A DNA stretch of 43,414 bases from Gemmatimonadota bacterium (GCA_003222035.1 QHUS01000055.1:1-43414), one strand, 5' to 3'. Positions 1-11,151 are shown, counted from the first letter of the stretch. The notes: generated by a model from the sequence alone, not told the origin. A program made the numbers and translations.

Positions 1-339
1 CCGCGCGCGGCTCCGCCTCGGCGTGTGGAATCTCCGCCGCAGCGCGCGACGGCTCCGCCGGTCGAGCGACCCCCGGTGACGCTTGCTCCTCCTCCCGCCC
101 CGAGCGGCGCATCGGCGCTGGTAGAGCCGGGGCTTCTCTCGGTCAACGCGATCCCCTGGGGCAGTGTGTTCCTGGACGGGCAACCCATCGGGAACACGCC
201 GCAGATCGATCGCACGGTCCAGCCTGGCCAGCATCGGTTGCGCGTCGAACGCGAGGGATTCAAGCCCTACGATCGCATGATCCAGGTGGCACCAGGGCAG
301 CGCCTGCGGATCACCGATATCGCCCTGGTGGAGCGCTAG
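1..339 (+). CDS. PEGA-domain protein, C-terminal part (5' end outside window)
   Basis: The frame is open from the first base, so the gene begins upstream of the window and only about 112 residues are seen. A Pro/Ala/Arg-rich linker is followed by one PEGA-type domain (pattern SVNAIPWGSVFLDG, then GNTP, then a GQHRLRVEREGFKPY strand pair), ending with LVER. PEGA domains are beta-sandwich modules often found at the C-terminus of exported or envelope proteins and of serine/threonine kinases. Which parent protein this is cannot be told from the visible part. It ends 3 bases before the next gene, which suggests one transcription unit with the two exported proteins downstream. Confidence 0.8.
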   Translation, partial: PRAAPPRRVESPPQRATAPPVERPPVTLAPPPAPSGASALVEPGLLSVNAIPWGSVFLDGQPIGNTPQIDRTVQPGQHRLRVEREGFKPYDRMIQVAPGQRLRITDIALVER

Positions 340-342
340 CCT

Positions 343-1407
343 ATGACGCGAGCTGCTGGCTTCCTGGTTCTCGCCCTCTGCATCTCCGGCGCGCGGATCA
401 TACAGGCCCAGTCGGCCGGCGAGCTGCTCGGACAGGGCGTGCACGCCTACCAGGCGCTCGAGTACGACGAAGCAGCCGCGCTGCTGGGGCAGAGTCTCGG
501 CCTCGCGTCGCCCGCCCCGCTCGCCGACTCGCTGCGGACGCGGGCGCTCACATATCTCGCCGCGACGCACTTGTTCCGGGGCGAGCGCGACTCAGCGGTG
601 GCCGCGTTCCGCCAGGTCATCTTCCTGAACCCGCGGTATCGTCCCGACGAGCTGATTTTCCCCCCCCAGGTCACCAATCTGTTTCAAGAGGTCCGCCGAA
701 CGACGCGCACGATCGCCGTCGTCGTTCCTCCAGTGACGCAGCTGCGGTCGCGGGTCGACCGGTTCAAGGCGATGGTGCTCACCAGCTCACTGGCGAATGT
801 CGCAGTCACGCTGGCGCATGCGGACGGGTCAGCGCTGAAGGAATTGTACCGGGGGCCGGTAGCCGACAGCCTCCTGGTGACGTGGGACGGCCTCACCCCG
901 TCCGGTGCTCCTCCCGACGGTCGCTACGTCCTGCGGGTCGCTCCGCTCACGACGGAACCGGACGCGCCGCGTGCGCGCCAGGTAATGCTCGACGTCAGGC
1001 AGGACGTGCCCGATACGCTGCCCTGGCCGGCGCCCCTCACCACGCCCCCGCTGCTCCCGGAGCAGACCTCCGGCGGTCCCGCGCTCCGGTCGCTCGCCAC
1101 CGGACTTTTGGCGGGGGCCGCGGTGGTGGCGCTCCCGGCGGTCATTGCCCCCGCCAAGGACATGAAGGGAGGCGGAGCGGACGCGCGGTACGTGGTCGGC
1201 GCCGCGGTCAGTGTCTCCGGGCTCGTCGCGTTCTTCGCGCAACGACCGCGCCCCCTCGAGGCCAACGTGCGGGCCAACGCGTCGCAGCGCGATGCCTGGA
1301 AGCGCAAGGTCGACCAGGTGAAGGCGGAGAACGCCAATCGACTGCAAAAGACGCGACTCGAGGTCCGCGCAGGACCCGTGACCGTCGCGGAGCGAGGGGC
1401 GCCATGA
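343..1407 (+). CDS. Exported TPR-like protein with FlgD-type Ig segment and C-terminal membrane helices
   Basis: The 354-residue protein begins with a signal peptide (about residues 1-22, ending near IIQAQSA). Residues about 25-115 look like tetratricopeptide helices (AYQALEYDEAAALL, then RDSAVAAFRQVIFLNPRYRPDE). Residues about 150-215 resemble a FlgD-like Ig fold (VTWDGLTPSGAPPDGRYVLRV). Two hydrophobic stretches follow near residues 250-270 and 280-300. I do not recognise a named family. It is probably an envelope protein working with the flanking PEGA protein and the exported protein downstream. Its stop overlaps the next start as ATGA, so translation is probably coupled. A C8 run lies at 660-667 without breaking the frame. 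Confidence 0.75.
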   Translation: MTRAAGFLVLALCISGARIIQAQSAGELLGQGVHAYQALEYDEAAALLGQSLGLASPAPLADSLRTRALTYLAATHLFRGERDSAVAAFRQVIFLNPRYRPDELIFPPQVTNLFQEVRRTTRTIAVVVPPVTQLRSRVDRFKAMVLTSSLANVAVTLAHADGSALKELYRGPVADSLLVTWDGLTPSGAPPDGRYVLRVAPLTTEPDAPRARQVMLDVRQDVPDTLPWPAPLTTPPLLPEQTSGGPALRSLATGLLAGAAVVALPAVIAPAKDMKGGGADARYVVGAAVSVSGLVAFFAQRPRPLEANVRANASQRDAWKRKVDQVKAENANRLQKTRLEVRAGPVTVAERGAP

Positions 1408-2013
1408 ACGCCACCCGGCTCCTCTGGTTCCTGGCCGTCGGCCTACCGGGCGCGGCCGCGTCGCAAACGGCGCCCAAGATCGCGGCTCGCGGCGACGCCG
1501 GGATGGTGTGGGTCCATGCGGACGGGGGTGTGGGAGTCACCGAGATGAAAGGACCCGTGCTCGCCGGGGAGGGCCGGGTGGTCTTCCCCGGACTCGCGGC
1601 GGGTATGGGGCTGCTCTCGGGCACGCTGCAGGCGCCGGGCGGAGGAAATGCGCAGCACGACCTGATCGAGGGGCGGCTGTTCATCGCGGCCCGGGCCCTG
1701 CCCTGGCTCGAGCTCAGCTTCGGACCCGCGGTACGCGCGTACCTCACGGACTCCACGACCGAGCGCTGGGTAGTCTGGCAGGGGCGGGCGCACGTGGACG
1801 CCCCGATCTTGCCGCAACGTCTGACGAGCTACGTGGAGGCGTGGAGAGCGTTTTCGTCACAGGTGAACCTGGCGGCCGGCGCCGGACGCGTCCAGGGAGG
1901 CGAGGCGGGCGTCGTCTACCGGCCGCCCCGCCGCACGTTCTGGTTCCGCCTCGCGTACCATGTGGACGATGCCGCCATGGGCACCAGCGGCGTAAGCGAA
2001 ACGCTGCAGTCGA

Positions 2014-3653
<1,640 letters not shown>

Positions 3654-4385
3654 CTAGTGGACGACGCCCTCGGCGTCAACGCGGGCCTTGAGCGCGACAA
3701 TCGCCGCGTGGACGCGATCCCGCAGCTCCTGTCGTTGGTCGACCGTCATGCCGCGCGTCGAGATCGCATCACCGATCACGATCCGGATGGGCCGCGGCCG
3801 GAGGACGAACCCGCCCTTCGGCAGGATCTCGAAGGTGTTACGCACGTAGAGCGGCACCACCGGCACCTGTGCTGCAATCGCGAGCCCGAACGGCGCGTTC
3901 TTGAAGGGCAAGAGCTCGCCCGTCCGGCTGCGCGTGCCCTCCGGAAACAGCACGGCCGATACGCCGCTCCGGATCACGTCCGCGGCGCGATGGTAGGCCT
4001 CCAGCGCGCGCGCCGGGTGTGCGCGGTCGATCATGACATGGCCGGCGGCGAGCATCGCCCGGCCCAGCAGCGGAATCCTCGCGAGCTCCTGCTTCGCTAC
4101 CATGCGCACGGATCCAGGCAGCGTGGCCGCGAGGGCCCAGATGTCGAACATGGACGAGTGGTTCGAGGCGTACACGACGGGGCCGTCGGGAATGCGGTCC
4201 AGCCCCTCGACCTGCACCGGGGTTCCGGCGGCCCGGAGCAGCTGGCGGGACCAATCGCTCGTCCCCCAGTCGTACACGCCTCCGGGCCGCCGTTTCACGC
4301 CCAGCAGGGCGGCAGCGAGCACGCCCGTCGAGTGGATCACGCTCGAGACCACCAGCACCAGGTAGAACCACACCGTGCGGATCAT
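3654..4385 (-). CDS. plsC: 1-acyl-sn-glycerol-3-phosphate acyltransferase
   Basis: The 243-residue membrane-associated PlsC-family enzyme acylates lysophosphatidic acid to phosphatidic acid in phospholipid synthesis. It has an N-terminal hydrophobic segment (VWFYLVLVVSSVIHSTGVLAAALL), the catalytic HX4D box (NHSSMFD, near residue 76), the acceptor-binding FPEGTRSRTG motif and a downstream PVVPLYVRN block. The start overlaps the thiL stop as ATGA, indicating coupling. Related acyltransferases of uncertain specificity share these motifs, so the exact acyl acceptor is inferred. Confidence 0.92.
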   Translation of the reverse strand: MIRTVWFYLVLVVSSVIHSTGVLAAALLGVKRRPGGVYDWGTSDWSRQLLRAAGTPVQVEGLDRIPDGPVVYASNHSSMFDIWALAATLPGSVRMVAKQELARIPLLGRAMLAAGHVMIDRAHPARALEAYHRAADVIRSGVSAVLFPEGTRSRTGELLPFKNAPFGLAIAAQVPVVPLYVRNTFEILPKGGFVLRPRPIRIVIGDAISTRGMTVDQRQELRDRVHAAIVALKARVDAEGVVH

Positions 4386-5335
4386 CGCGCCGGGAAATGG
4401 TCGAAGCCCCGCGGAGGCGCGACCGGTCGTCCGTTATCGGTCATCTGGACGCCGCGGCCGTGAGTGCACGTGCCGATGCGCGTGAGCAGGACGCCGGTCG
4501 CCCGGCGGAACGCGCGCGCGTCGCGCTCGGCGAACCGGCGCGGCAACGCGACGAGCAGCTCGTACTCTTCGCCGCTCCGCGCGGCGCCGAGGGGCGCCAC
4601 GCCGGGCCAGCAGGGCACCCGGTCGAGCTCGAGCGTGACGGCGACGCCCGATGCCGCCGCGACGTGCCCCGCGTCCCCGGCAAGTCCGTCCGAAATGTCG
4701 ATCATCGCCCGAGCGGCGTGGCGCGCCAGCCAGCGTCCGGCGGCAATTCGCGGCACCGGGTGCGCGAAACGGCGGCGTACGCCGGCGTCGAGGCGCCGGC
4801 CCGTTTGAAGCGCCCGCAGCGCGAGCCCCGCACCGCCGAGTCGTCCGGTGACCCACAGGGCGTCACCCGCGCGCGCGCCGCTCCGCCGCACCGCTCGCGC
4901 GACAGTCCCGAGCGCGCACACGTCCACGAGCAAGCGTGGAGAGCGTGCCAGATCGCCTCCCAGCACGCGGGCCCCGACGCTCCGCGCGGCGGCGCCGACG
5001 CCGGCCATGAGCTCGACGGCGTCATCCGTCGTCCGTTTGCCGCGGTCCCGTACGCCGAGGGAAACGAGCACGCCCAACGGATCGGCGCCTTCGGCGGCGA
5101 GATCGGAGAGCGCGGCCGCCGTCGCGCGCCAACCGATCTCGCGGAGCGTGAGCCAGTCCGTGCGAAAGTGAACGCCTTCGAGCGACAGGTCGGTGCTGAT
5201 CGCGAGCGTCCGCGCGCCGAGCGACACCAGCGCGCAATCGTCGCCCAAGTCTCGCCCGCCCGCGGAGCCGAGCTGCGCGAACACGGCGCGCAGTGTGTCG
5301 AACTCGCCACCGGGACCCAGCCGGAGCCCCCTCAC
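4382..5335 (-). CDS. thiL: Thiamine-monophosphate kinase
   Basis: ThiL phosphorylates thiamine monophosphate to the cofactor thiamine diphosphate. The 317 residues are typical. AIR-synthase-like motifs are visible: LGDDCALV, ISTDLSLEGVHFR (Mg/ATP aspartate), ALSDLAAEGADPLGVLVSL, GGDLARSP, and DISDGLAGDAGHVA in the C-terminal half. I use the GTG at 5335, which overlaps the nnr stop as GTGA; the reading frame extends further upstream but only through sequence coding for nnr in another frame. No TPP riboswitch is visible, as expected for an internal operon gene. Confidence 0.93.
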   Translation of the reverse strand: MRGLRLGPGGEFDTLRAVFAQLGSAGGRDLGDDCALVSLGARTLAISTDLSLEGVHFRTDWLTLREIGWRATAAALSDLAAEGADPLGVLVSLGVRDRGKRTTDDAVELMAGVGAAARSVGARVLGGDLARSPRLLVDVCALGTVARAVRRSGARAGDALWVTGRLGGAGLALRALQTGRRLDAGVRRRFAHPVPRIAAGRWLARHAARAMIDISDGLAGDAGHVAAASGVAVTLELDRVPCWPGVAPLGAARSGEEYELLVALPRRFAERDARAFRRATGVLLTRIGTCTHGRGVQMTDNGRPVAPPRGFDHFPAR

Positions 5336-6855
5336 GCCGTTTCGGGCGGCTCCAGGACCGTGAGCACCGGAGGCCCGACGGGACGCGAATTGGTCCAGGC
5401 GCGCCAGATCTCCGGCAACGCCGCGAGCACGTCCGCCGGACGCAGGCTGCGCGCCGTCCATTGCCGCGCGCCGTGCTCCGCCGCCCGGCCGAGCGCATGC
5501 GCACCCAGGGCCGCCGCCTCGGGCCCGGCACTCCCGCGTGCCAGGAACGCGCCGATGAACCCGGCGAGCAGATCACCCGACCCGCCCGTCGCCAGTCCGG
5601 GATTGCCACTCGCCACCACGTGGATCGGTCCGCGGAGATCGGCGATCACGGTGGGAACGCCTTTCAGGAGCACGGTGCCCTTCACCTTCTGAGCCGCTTT
5701 CGCGACCGCGGCCCAGCGGTCGTTCGCCGCCTGATCGGCGAGCTCGTCGCCGAACTGGGCGCGGAATTCGCCCAGGTGCGGCGTGAGCACCATGGGACGG
5801 TCCGCGGTGCCCTGAAACAGCGTGAGGGCGTCGGCGTCGAGTACGACGGGGACCGGGCGGCGCGCGAGCACGGCCTGCAGAAACGACGCGCGGGGCGGCT
5901 GGCGCCCCAGGCCCGGCCCCACCACGAGGGCGTCGGACCAGTCGAGCGCGTCGGCCGCCTCGGGCTCGAGCTCCGGGCCGAGCGCCGACTCCACGGTCAG
6001 CACGTCGGGCAGGCTGGCATGCGCGGCGTCGATCGTTTCCTTCGCGGCTACGAGCTTCACCAGCCCGGCGCCGGCGGCGAGCGCGGCCCGGGCGGCGTGC
6101 AACGCCGCGCCGGTCATGCCGCCCGCGCCGCCCACGACCGTGACGCGGCCACGATCGCCCTTGTGCATGGTGGGCGTGAGCTTGGGGAGCCGGCCACCCG
6201 CCCAGGCGTCGGTCACGAGGAGGGGCCACGTGGGATCGGCGGGCGGCAGGCCGATATCGATCACCACCAACTTCCCGCACCACTCCCGCGCGAGCAGATG
6301 CCCGCGGCGCGGGCCGCCGAACGTCACCGACAGCTCGGCGCGCACCGGGCCGTGCGCCTCGCCGCTCGAGAGGTCGAGTCCCGTGGGGCCGTCGATCGCG
6401 ATCACGGACGCCCCGTAGGCCACCAGGCGTTGCGCCAGCGCCAGGACGTCACCACGCGCCGGCCCCGCGGCGCCCGTGCCGAGCAACGCGTCGACGACCA
6501 CCGCGGCGGCGGGCCACGGCTCGTCACGACCGGTCTCGCGCACGCCGTCCATCCGTGCGAGCGCGCGGTTGTCGATCGCATCGTCGGTCTTGGGGTCGAG
6601 CGCGGCCACCCAAACGGGGATGCCGCTCGAGTGCAGGGCGCGCGCCAGCACCCACCCGTCGCCACCGTTGTTTCCGGCCCCCGCGACGACCAGCGCGCCG
6701 CGGGTGAGCACCGCGGGATACTCCCGCACGAGCAGGTGCGCGATTCCACGCCCCGCGCTCTCCATGAGCACCCGCGAGGGGATGCGGTACTGCGTGCGGG
6801 CGGCGGAGTCCCACGCGGCCGCGTCCGTCGCGGAAAGTACCGGGAGCGGGTTCAC
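5332..6855 (-). CDS. nnr: Bifunctional NAD(P)H-hydrate epimerase / ADP-dependent dehydratase
   Basis: The 507-residue metabolite-repair enzyme restores NAD(P)H from its hydrated form. The N-terminal YjeF_N epimerase domain (about 1-210) shows AGAGNNGGDGWVLAR and VVDALLGTG. The C-terminal ribokinase-like dehydratase domain (about 225-495) shows HKGDRGRVTVVGGAGGMTGA, VLDADALTL, LTPHLGEF and the GSGDLLAGFIGAFLARG loop. The GTG at 6855 overlaps the upstream stop as GTGA and gives a normal N-terminus (LPVLSATDAAAWD); the longer open frame is shadow. It lies between amrB and thiL in the long minus-strand run. Confidence 0.93.
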   Translation of the reverse strand: MNPLPVLSATDAAAWDSAARTQYRIPSRVLMESAGRGIAHLLVREYPAVLTRGALVVAGAGNNGGDGWVLARALHSSGIPVWVAALDPKTDDAIDNRALARMDGVRETGRDEPWPAAAVVVDALLGTGAAGPARGDVLALAQRLVAYGASVIAIDGPTGLDLSSGEAHGPVRAELSVTFGGPRRGHLLAREWCGKLVVIDIGLPPADPTWPLLVTDAWAGGRLPKLTPTMHKGDRGRVTVVGGAGGMTGAALHAARAALAAGAGLVKLVAAKETIDAAHASLPDVLTVESALGPELEPEAADALDWSDALVVGPGLGRQPPRASFLQAVLARRPVPVVLDADALTLFQGTADRPMVLTPHLGEFRAQFGDELADQAANDRWAAVAKAAQKVKGTVLLKGVPTVIADLRGPIHVVASGNPGLATGGSGDLLAGFIGAFLARGSAGPEAAALGAHALGRAAEHGARQWTARSLRPADVLAALPEIWRAWTNSRPVGPPVLTVLEPPETA

Positions 6856-7688
6856 GGAATCACCACGCCCCCGTATCCCACGACGGCAGTGTCGTCTCCC
6901 GTCACCATCCCGGAGTGGCTGTAGTGCACGACGTCGGCGTGCCAGGCGCCGAGCGTGTGGGCCGCGGCGAGGATCGTCGCCGTAGGAGCACGGCCGCACA
7001 TGGAGATCCGCTCGTCCTGGCACCGGGCGAGCAGCTCCGCGCCGTCGAGCCCGGCGACCGCCTGAAGCGCCCGGCGGTCCTTCCGCTCGGATGTGGCCGC
7101 GGGCTCGTAGTGGTTCAAGTCACTCGACGCGAGCAGCAACACGCGGTCGGGCCCGCCCCACTGTGCCACGAGTTTGGCCAGCGCCTGTCCCAGGCCGCGG
7201 CATCCCTCCCACGTGTCCCAGGCGAGGACCAGCGGCACGATCCGGACGTCCGCGCGGCGGAGCTGGAGGAACGGGAGCTCGACCTCGACGGCGTGCTCGG
7301 AGGCGTGCGCGGCGTGATCGGGACCGACGAGAGGTGACGTCTCGAGGAGGGCACGAGCGAATTCGTCATCCACCTCCACGTCCCCGAGGGGAGTCCGGAA
7401 CGCCCCGGCTTCCCACAGTGACACGCCGCCCGGTGCCCCGCTCACGCCGGTATGGTTGGGCGCCAGGATCACGACGATCGGCGGAATCTCCAGGCGGGCG
7501 AACACGTGCGCCGCCGTGAGTCCCGAATAGAGGTAACCCGCGTGCGGGGCCACGGCGGCGCGCGCCGGCGCGGGACGCGCGTCGGCCACCTCGTCGAGCA
7601 GCGCCTGCACGGTACGCTCGAGCTCGTCTCTCGCTCCCGGGTAAAAGCGACCGCTCACCGCGGGCGCGCGCAGGAAGCGCGGGTCCAA
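6852..7688 (-). CDS. amrB: AmmeMemoRadiSam system protein B (MEMO1 family)
   Basis: The 278-residue protein covers the MEMO domain: RAPAVSGRFYPGARDEL at the N-terminus, VAPHAGYLYSGLTAAHVFA, ILAPNHTGVSG, SEHAVEVELPFLQ, LASSDLNHYEP and the late GRAPTATILAAA and HYSHSGM blocks. The His residues in these motifs form the metal/dioxygenase-like pocket of the family. Its biochemical role in bacteria is not settled, and in many genomes it accompanies AmrA and a radical-SAM enzyme, neither of which is seen here. The start is TTG at 7688, two bases after the stop of the small upstream gene. Confidence 0.9.
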   Translation of the reverse strand: MDPRFLRAPAVSGRFYPGARDELERTVQALLDEVADARPAPARAAVAPHAGYLYSGLTAAHVFARLEIPPIVVILAPNHTGVSGAPGGVSLWEAGAFRTPLGDVEVDDEFARALLETSPLVGPDHAAHASEHAVEVELPFLQLRRADVRIVPLVLAWDTWEGCRGLGQALAKLVAQWGGPDRVLLLASSDLNHYEPAATSERKDRRALQAVAGLDGAELLARCQDERISMCGRAPTATILAAAHTLGAWHADVVHYSHSGMVTGDDTAVVGYGGVVIP

Positions 7689-7690
7689 GC

Positions 7691-7888
7691 CTATTTAGAG
7701 CTCTGGCCGATGGCGCGACCGAAGGAGATCTCCCCGTTATCGATGCGGATGTTGAACCCGCATTCGGGATTCGAGCAGACCCAGGCCTTGTATGTGATCG
7801 GCGCCCCGTCGCGGCCGTAGTCCGACAGCGGGATGAGAAGACCGTGCTGACATTTCCTGCAGGCGGGCCACTCCCTGACATCGTCCAT
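7691..7888 (-). CDS. Small zinc-ribbon-like protein
   Basis: The 65-residue protein has two cysteine pairs, CRKC near residue 10 and CSNPEC near residue 38, spaced like a zinc ribbon, followed by a short beta-rich tail (FNIRIDNGEISFGRAIG). Its function is unknown. Codon use and high GC match the neighbours. It lies 30 bases downstream of the Minf_1886 gene and 2 bases upstream of amrB, so it is probably co-transcribed. A nucleic-acid-binding or metal-sensing role is possible but not shown. Confidence 0.7.
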   Translation of the reverse strand: MDDVREWPACRKCQHGLLIPLSDYGRDGAPITYKAWVCSNPECGFNIRIDNGEISFGRAIGQSSK

Positions 7889-7918
7889 GCGCCACCCCCT
7901 TCACCCGATCCGGCACCC

Positions 7919-8305
7919 CTATCCGCGCTCCACCCCGGGCCATGGATAGCCGGCCCGGAACTCCGCTGCGAAATCGTACACGTGCTCGAAGTCTTCGGGC
8001 TTGTCGGTCGGCTGGCTCGCGAGCAACCCCACGTCGATCAGCGCGAACACGATCTGTCCCAGGTCTTCGGTGCTGGTGATACCCCAGTGACCGAGGACGG
8101 TCGGGGCGAGCAGGCCGAACTGCTCGCGCGCGAAGTCCCGGCACGCCCACGCCAGCTCGGCGCCACTCAGGTGGCGGCGCGCCGGCAGCTTGCCCTGCGC
8201 GTACTCGAGCGCGGCGAGCACGAACAGGTAGCCGCGCTCGTGATAGCGGCCATCCTGCCGCCCGATCCGCTGGAAGGCTTCGTCGAGCGTCGCGAAGTCG
8301 CTCAT
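7919..8305 (-). CDS. Minf_1886 family protein
   Basis: The 128-residue protein matches the pattern I know for the Minf_1886 family: an N-terminal FDEAF-type helix (LDEAFQRIGRQDGRYHERGYLFVLAALEY), a central SGAELAWACRDFAREQFG block, GHWGITSTEDLGQIVFALIDVGLL and the terminal YDFAAEFR. Function is uncharacterised; members recur in Gemmatimonadota, Verrucomicrobia and Acidobacteria. The ATG at 8305 overlaps the lon stop as ATGA. Its place directly after lon and hsp20 is suggestive of a link to protein quality control, but only by context. Confidence 0.8.
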   Translation of the reverse strand: MSDFATLDEAFQRIGRQDGRYHERGYLFVLAALEYAQGKLPARRHLSGAELAWACRDFAREQFGLLAPTVLGHWGITSTEDLGQIVFALIDVGLLASQPTDKPEDFEHVYDFAAEFRAGYPWPGVERG

Positions 8306-10686
8306 GGCCGCGCCTCGGTCTGCTCGGACGGTCGCGTCCGCACGGCCACGGGCCGGGGCGGGTGCGGATCGAGCAGCGCCAGCTCCAGGACCTCGTCGAT
8401 CGTCTCCACCTCTTTGATCTCGAGCAGCTGCTTCACCTCGTCGGGCACTTCCACGATGTCGCTGTGGTTGCGCGCGGGGACCAGCACCGTCTTCACGCCG
8501 GCGCGCGCCGCGGCCGTGAGCTTCTCCTTGAGCCCGCCGATCGCGAGGATGCGGCCCCGTAGCGTGAGCTCGCCGGTCATCGCCACGTCGTGGCGCGCCG
8601 GCCGGCGGCACAGCAGCGACGCCAGCGCGGTGGCGATCGTGATACCCGCCGACGGGCCGTCTTTCGGCACCGCTCCCGCGGGGAGGTGCAGGTGCACGTC
8701 GGTGTGCGTGAACGTGTCGAGCGGAATCCCGAGCGGGCCGGCGCGTGCCCGGAGCAGGCTCCACGCCGCCTGCGCGGATTCCTTCATCACGTCGCCCAGC
8801 TGCCCGGTGAGCGTGATCTGGCCCTTGCCCGGCATCTGGATCGCCTCGATGAACATGATGTCGCCGCCGACGGGCGTCCATGCGAGCCCCGTCGCGACAC
8901 CGACCTCCGGGCTCCGGCCCGCGACCTCGCTCTGCACCTTGGGTTGGCCGGCGAACTTCTCGAGGTTCTTCGCCGTGACTTTCACCGTCGTCGCCCGTCC
9001 CTCCACCACGTCGAGCGCCGCCTTGCGGAGCACCCCCTGGATTTCCCGCTCGAGCTGGCGGACGCCCGCTTCTCGGGTGTACTCCGCGATCAGCCGCTCC
9101 AGCGCGCCATCGGCGACGCTCGCCCGGTCGGCCTCCAGTCCCGTCTCCTTGAGCTGGCGTGGCAGCAGGTAGCGTTTGGCGATCGCCAGCTTCTCGCCGG
9201 GGGTGTAGCCGGGGAGGGTCAGCACTTCCATGCGGTCGAGCAGCGGGTCGGGGATCGGGGCGAGGCTGTTGGCGGTGGCGATGAACATCACGCCGGAGAG
9301 GTCGAACGGGACTTCGAGATAGTGGTCGACGAAGGTGCCGTTCTGCGCCGGGTCGAGGACCTCGAGCAGCGCGGCCGTCGGATCGCCGCGCACGTCGGCG
9401 CCCATCTTGTCGATCTCGTCGAGCATGAGCAGGGGGTTGCGCGTCTCGCAGCGCTGCAGCGCGTGGATGATGCGTCCCGGGAGCGCCCCGACGTAGGTGC
9501 GGCGATGGCCGCGGACCTCCGCCTCGTCGCGCACACCCCCGAGCGAGACGCGCGTGAAGCGGCGCCCGAGCGCTTCCGCGATGCTCTGGCCGAGCGAAGT
9601 CTTACCGACGCCCGGCGGGCCCACGAAGCACAGGATGCCGCCCCGGGCCGACGGGTTGAGAGTGCGCACCGCGAGGTACTCGAGAATCCGCTCTTTGACG
9701 GTCTTCAAGTCGTAGTGGTCGCGATCGAGGATCTCGCGCGCGGCCTTCAGATCGAGCCGATCCTCCGAGGTGCGGCTCCACGGGAGCATCGCGAACACCT
9801 CGAGGTACGTGCGGGCCACGTGGTACTCGGCCGACTGCGGCGACATCTGGCGCAGCCGCTTGAGCTCCCGGTCCACGACCTTGCGGGCCTCCTCATGCAG
9901 CCCCGCGGCCGCCAGCCGATCGCCCAGCTCCGTCAGCTCGTCTTCCGCTTCCTCTTCACCGAGCTCCTGGCGGATCACGCGGAGCTGCTCGCGCAGCACG
10001 TACTCGCGCTGGTTCTGGTCCAGCCGCGAGCGCGTCTTCTCCTGGATCTGGCTCCCGACTTCGAGCACCTGCAGCTCTTGCCCGAGGAACTCGGCGAGCC
10101 GCTCGAGCCGGCGGTTCACGTCATCGATCGCGAGCAGCTCCGCCTTGGCGGGCAAGGCCAGGTCCAAGTTCGCAGCCACGAAATCGGCGAGCCGGCCGGG
10201 GTCGCTGATTCCCACCAGCACTTCGTGCAGCTCTTCCCCCAGGTACGGCGCGATGTCGATCACGCGCGAGAACTGCGCGTGCACGTTGCGCTTGAGCGCC
10301 TCGGTGCGCGCGTCCTCCAGCACGATGTTGGGGAGCGGCTCATACCCCGCGACCAGCCAGTGTTCGGTGGACGCGATCTCGACGAGCCGCGCGCGTTCGA
10401 GTCCCTGCACCATGACGCGGACCGAGCCGTCGCCCAGCTTGAGCATGCGCACCACGGTGCCCAGCGTGCCGACCTCGTACAGCTCGTCGGCGCGCGCGTG
10501 CATCACGGCCCCCTCGGGCGGCTCGGTGCCGCCGAGCGGCTTCACCACGCCGAGCAGGAGGCGCTTGTTGCCCTGGACGACCTCGTCGATCAGCTTGACG
10601 GCGTGCGGATCCGTGAGCGCCATCGGGAGCACGACGTGCGGATACACGACCACGCGGCCGAGCGGTAGGACCGGGAGGTGATCCAC
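8302..10686 (-). CDS. lon: ATP-dependent Lon protease
   Basis: The 794-residue LonA protease degrades misfolded and regulatory proteins in the cytoplasm. An N-terminal LON substrate-binding domain (about 1-200, starting LPVLPLGRVVVYPHVVLPM) is followed by an AAA module with Walker A GPPGVGKTS (lysine at residue 362) and Walker B LLMLDEIDKMG. The serine/lysine protease domain has its nucleophile in DGPSAGIT (Ser 679) and the catalytic Lys 722 in GGLKEK. The start is GTG at 10686, directly adjacent to the hsp20 stop. The hsp20-lon pair forms a chaperone/protease unit. Confidence 0.98.
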   Translation of the reverse strand: MDHLPVLPLGRVVVYPHVVLPMALTDPHAVKLIDEVVQGNKRLLLGVVKPLGGTEPPEGAVMHARADELYEVGTLGTVVRMLKLGDGSVRVMVQGLERARLVEIASTEHWLVAGYEPLPNIVLEDARTEALKRNVHAQFSRVIDIAPYLGEELHEVLVGISDPGRLADFVAANLDLALPAKAELLAIDDVNRRLERLAEFLGQELQVLEVGSQIQEKTRSRLDQNQREYVLREQLRVIRQELGEEEAEDELTELGDRLAAAGLHEEARKVVDRELKRLRQMSPQSAEYHVARTYLEVFAMLPWSRTSEDRLDLKAAREILDRDHYDLKTVKERILEYLAVRTLNPSARGGILCFVGPPGVGKTSLGQSIAEALGRRFTRVSLGGVRDEAEVRGHRRTYVGALPGRIIHALQRCETRNPLLMLDEIDKMGADVRGDPTAALLEVLDPAQNGTFVDHYLEVPFDLSGVMFIATANSLAPIPDPLLDRMEVLTLPGYTPGEKLAIAKRYLLPRQLKETGLEADRASVADGALERLIAEYTREAGVRQLEREIQGVLRKAALDVVEGRATTVKVTAKNLEKFAGQPKVQSEVAGRSPEVGVATGLAWTPVGGDIMFIEAIQMPGKGQITLTGQLGDVMKESAQAAWSLLRARAGPLGIPLDTFTHTDVHLHLPAGAVPKDGPSAGITIATALASLLCRRPARHDVAMTGELTLRGRILAIGGLKEKLTAAARAGVKTVLVPARNHSDIVEVPDEVKQLLEIKEVETIDEVLELALLDPHPPRPVAVRTRPSEQTEARP

Positions 10687-11151
10687 CTACTGCACCCGCA
10701 CCGATTGGGGGCCCGACAGGCGGACCGAGAGCTTCGCGAGCCGGACTTCGAGGAAACCGTGCTCGTAGCTCGCCTTGATGCTTTCGGAATCGACGGGCAC
10801 CGGGAGGCGGAAGCGGCGCTCGAACGGACCGACCTGGACTTCCATCGCATGATAGTGCGGCTTGCCCTCGAGGCGGCGGGCCGCCCGCTCACCGGCAATG
10901 GTCAGCACGCCGTCCGCGTATTCCACGGTGAAGTCCTCCGCGCGCATCCCGGCGATGTCCATGTAGACCACCAGCGCGTCGTCGGTCTCGTAGATGTCGG
11001 TGGGCGGCTTCCACTTGCTCGAGACGACGAAGCCCACGGGTCGACCGTGGGCGACTTCGTTGAAGTAGACCTCCAACTCCTCGGCGGGGTGCACGGTGAA
11101 CGACCCCGAGCCCCGGGAGGGCCGGCTGGACGACCCGCTGCTATCGGGCAT
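10687..11151 (-). CDS. hsp20: Hsp20/alpha-crystallin small heat-shock protein
   Basis: The 154-residue protein has a disordered Ser-rich N-terminus, an alpha-crystallin domain (about residues 45-140; [18 protein letters not shown], then [11 protein letters not shown] and [27 protein letters not shown]) and a short tail. Such holdases bind unfolding proteins. It abuts lon with no gap, and its start overlaps the 3' end of glyA by 11 bases, so it is probably translated from the same transcript. No CIRCE or HAIR-like heat-shock operator is recognised upstream, where the DNA is glyA coding sequence. Confidence 0.93.
   Translation of the reverse strand: MPDSSGSSSRPSRGSGSFTVHPAEELEVYFNEVAHGRPVGFVVSSKWKPPTDIYETDDALVVYMDIAGMRAEDFTVEYADGVLTIAGERAARRLEGKPHYHAMEVQVGPFERRFRLPVPVDSESIKASYEHGFLEVRLAKLSVRLSGPQSVRVQ

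Noticed and set aside
8590-10668. 692-codon plus-strand ORF opposite lon
   Set aside because: It mirrors lon codons in very GC-rich DNA, with a composition dominated by His/Arg/Glu from antisense codons, and has no recognisable domain. Similar long antisense ORFs over plsC, nnr and selA were rejected for the same reason.
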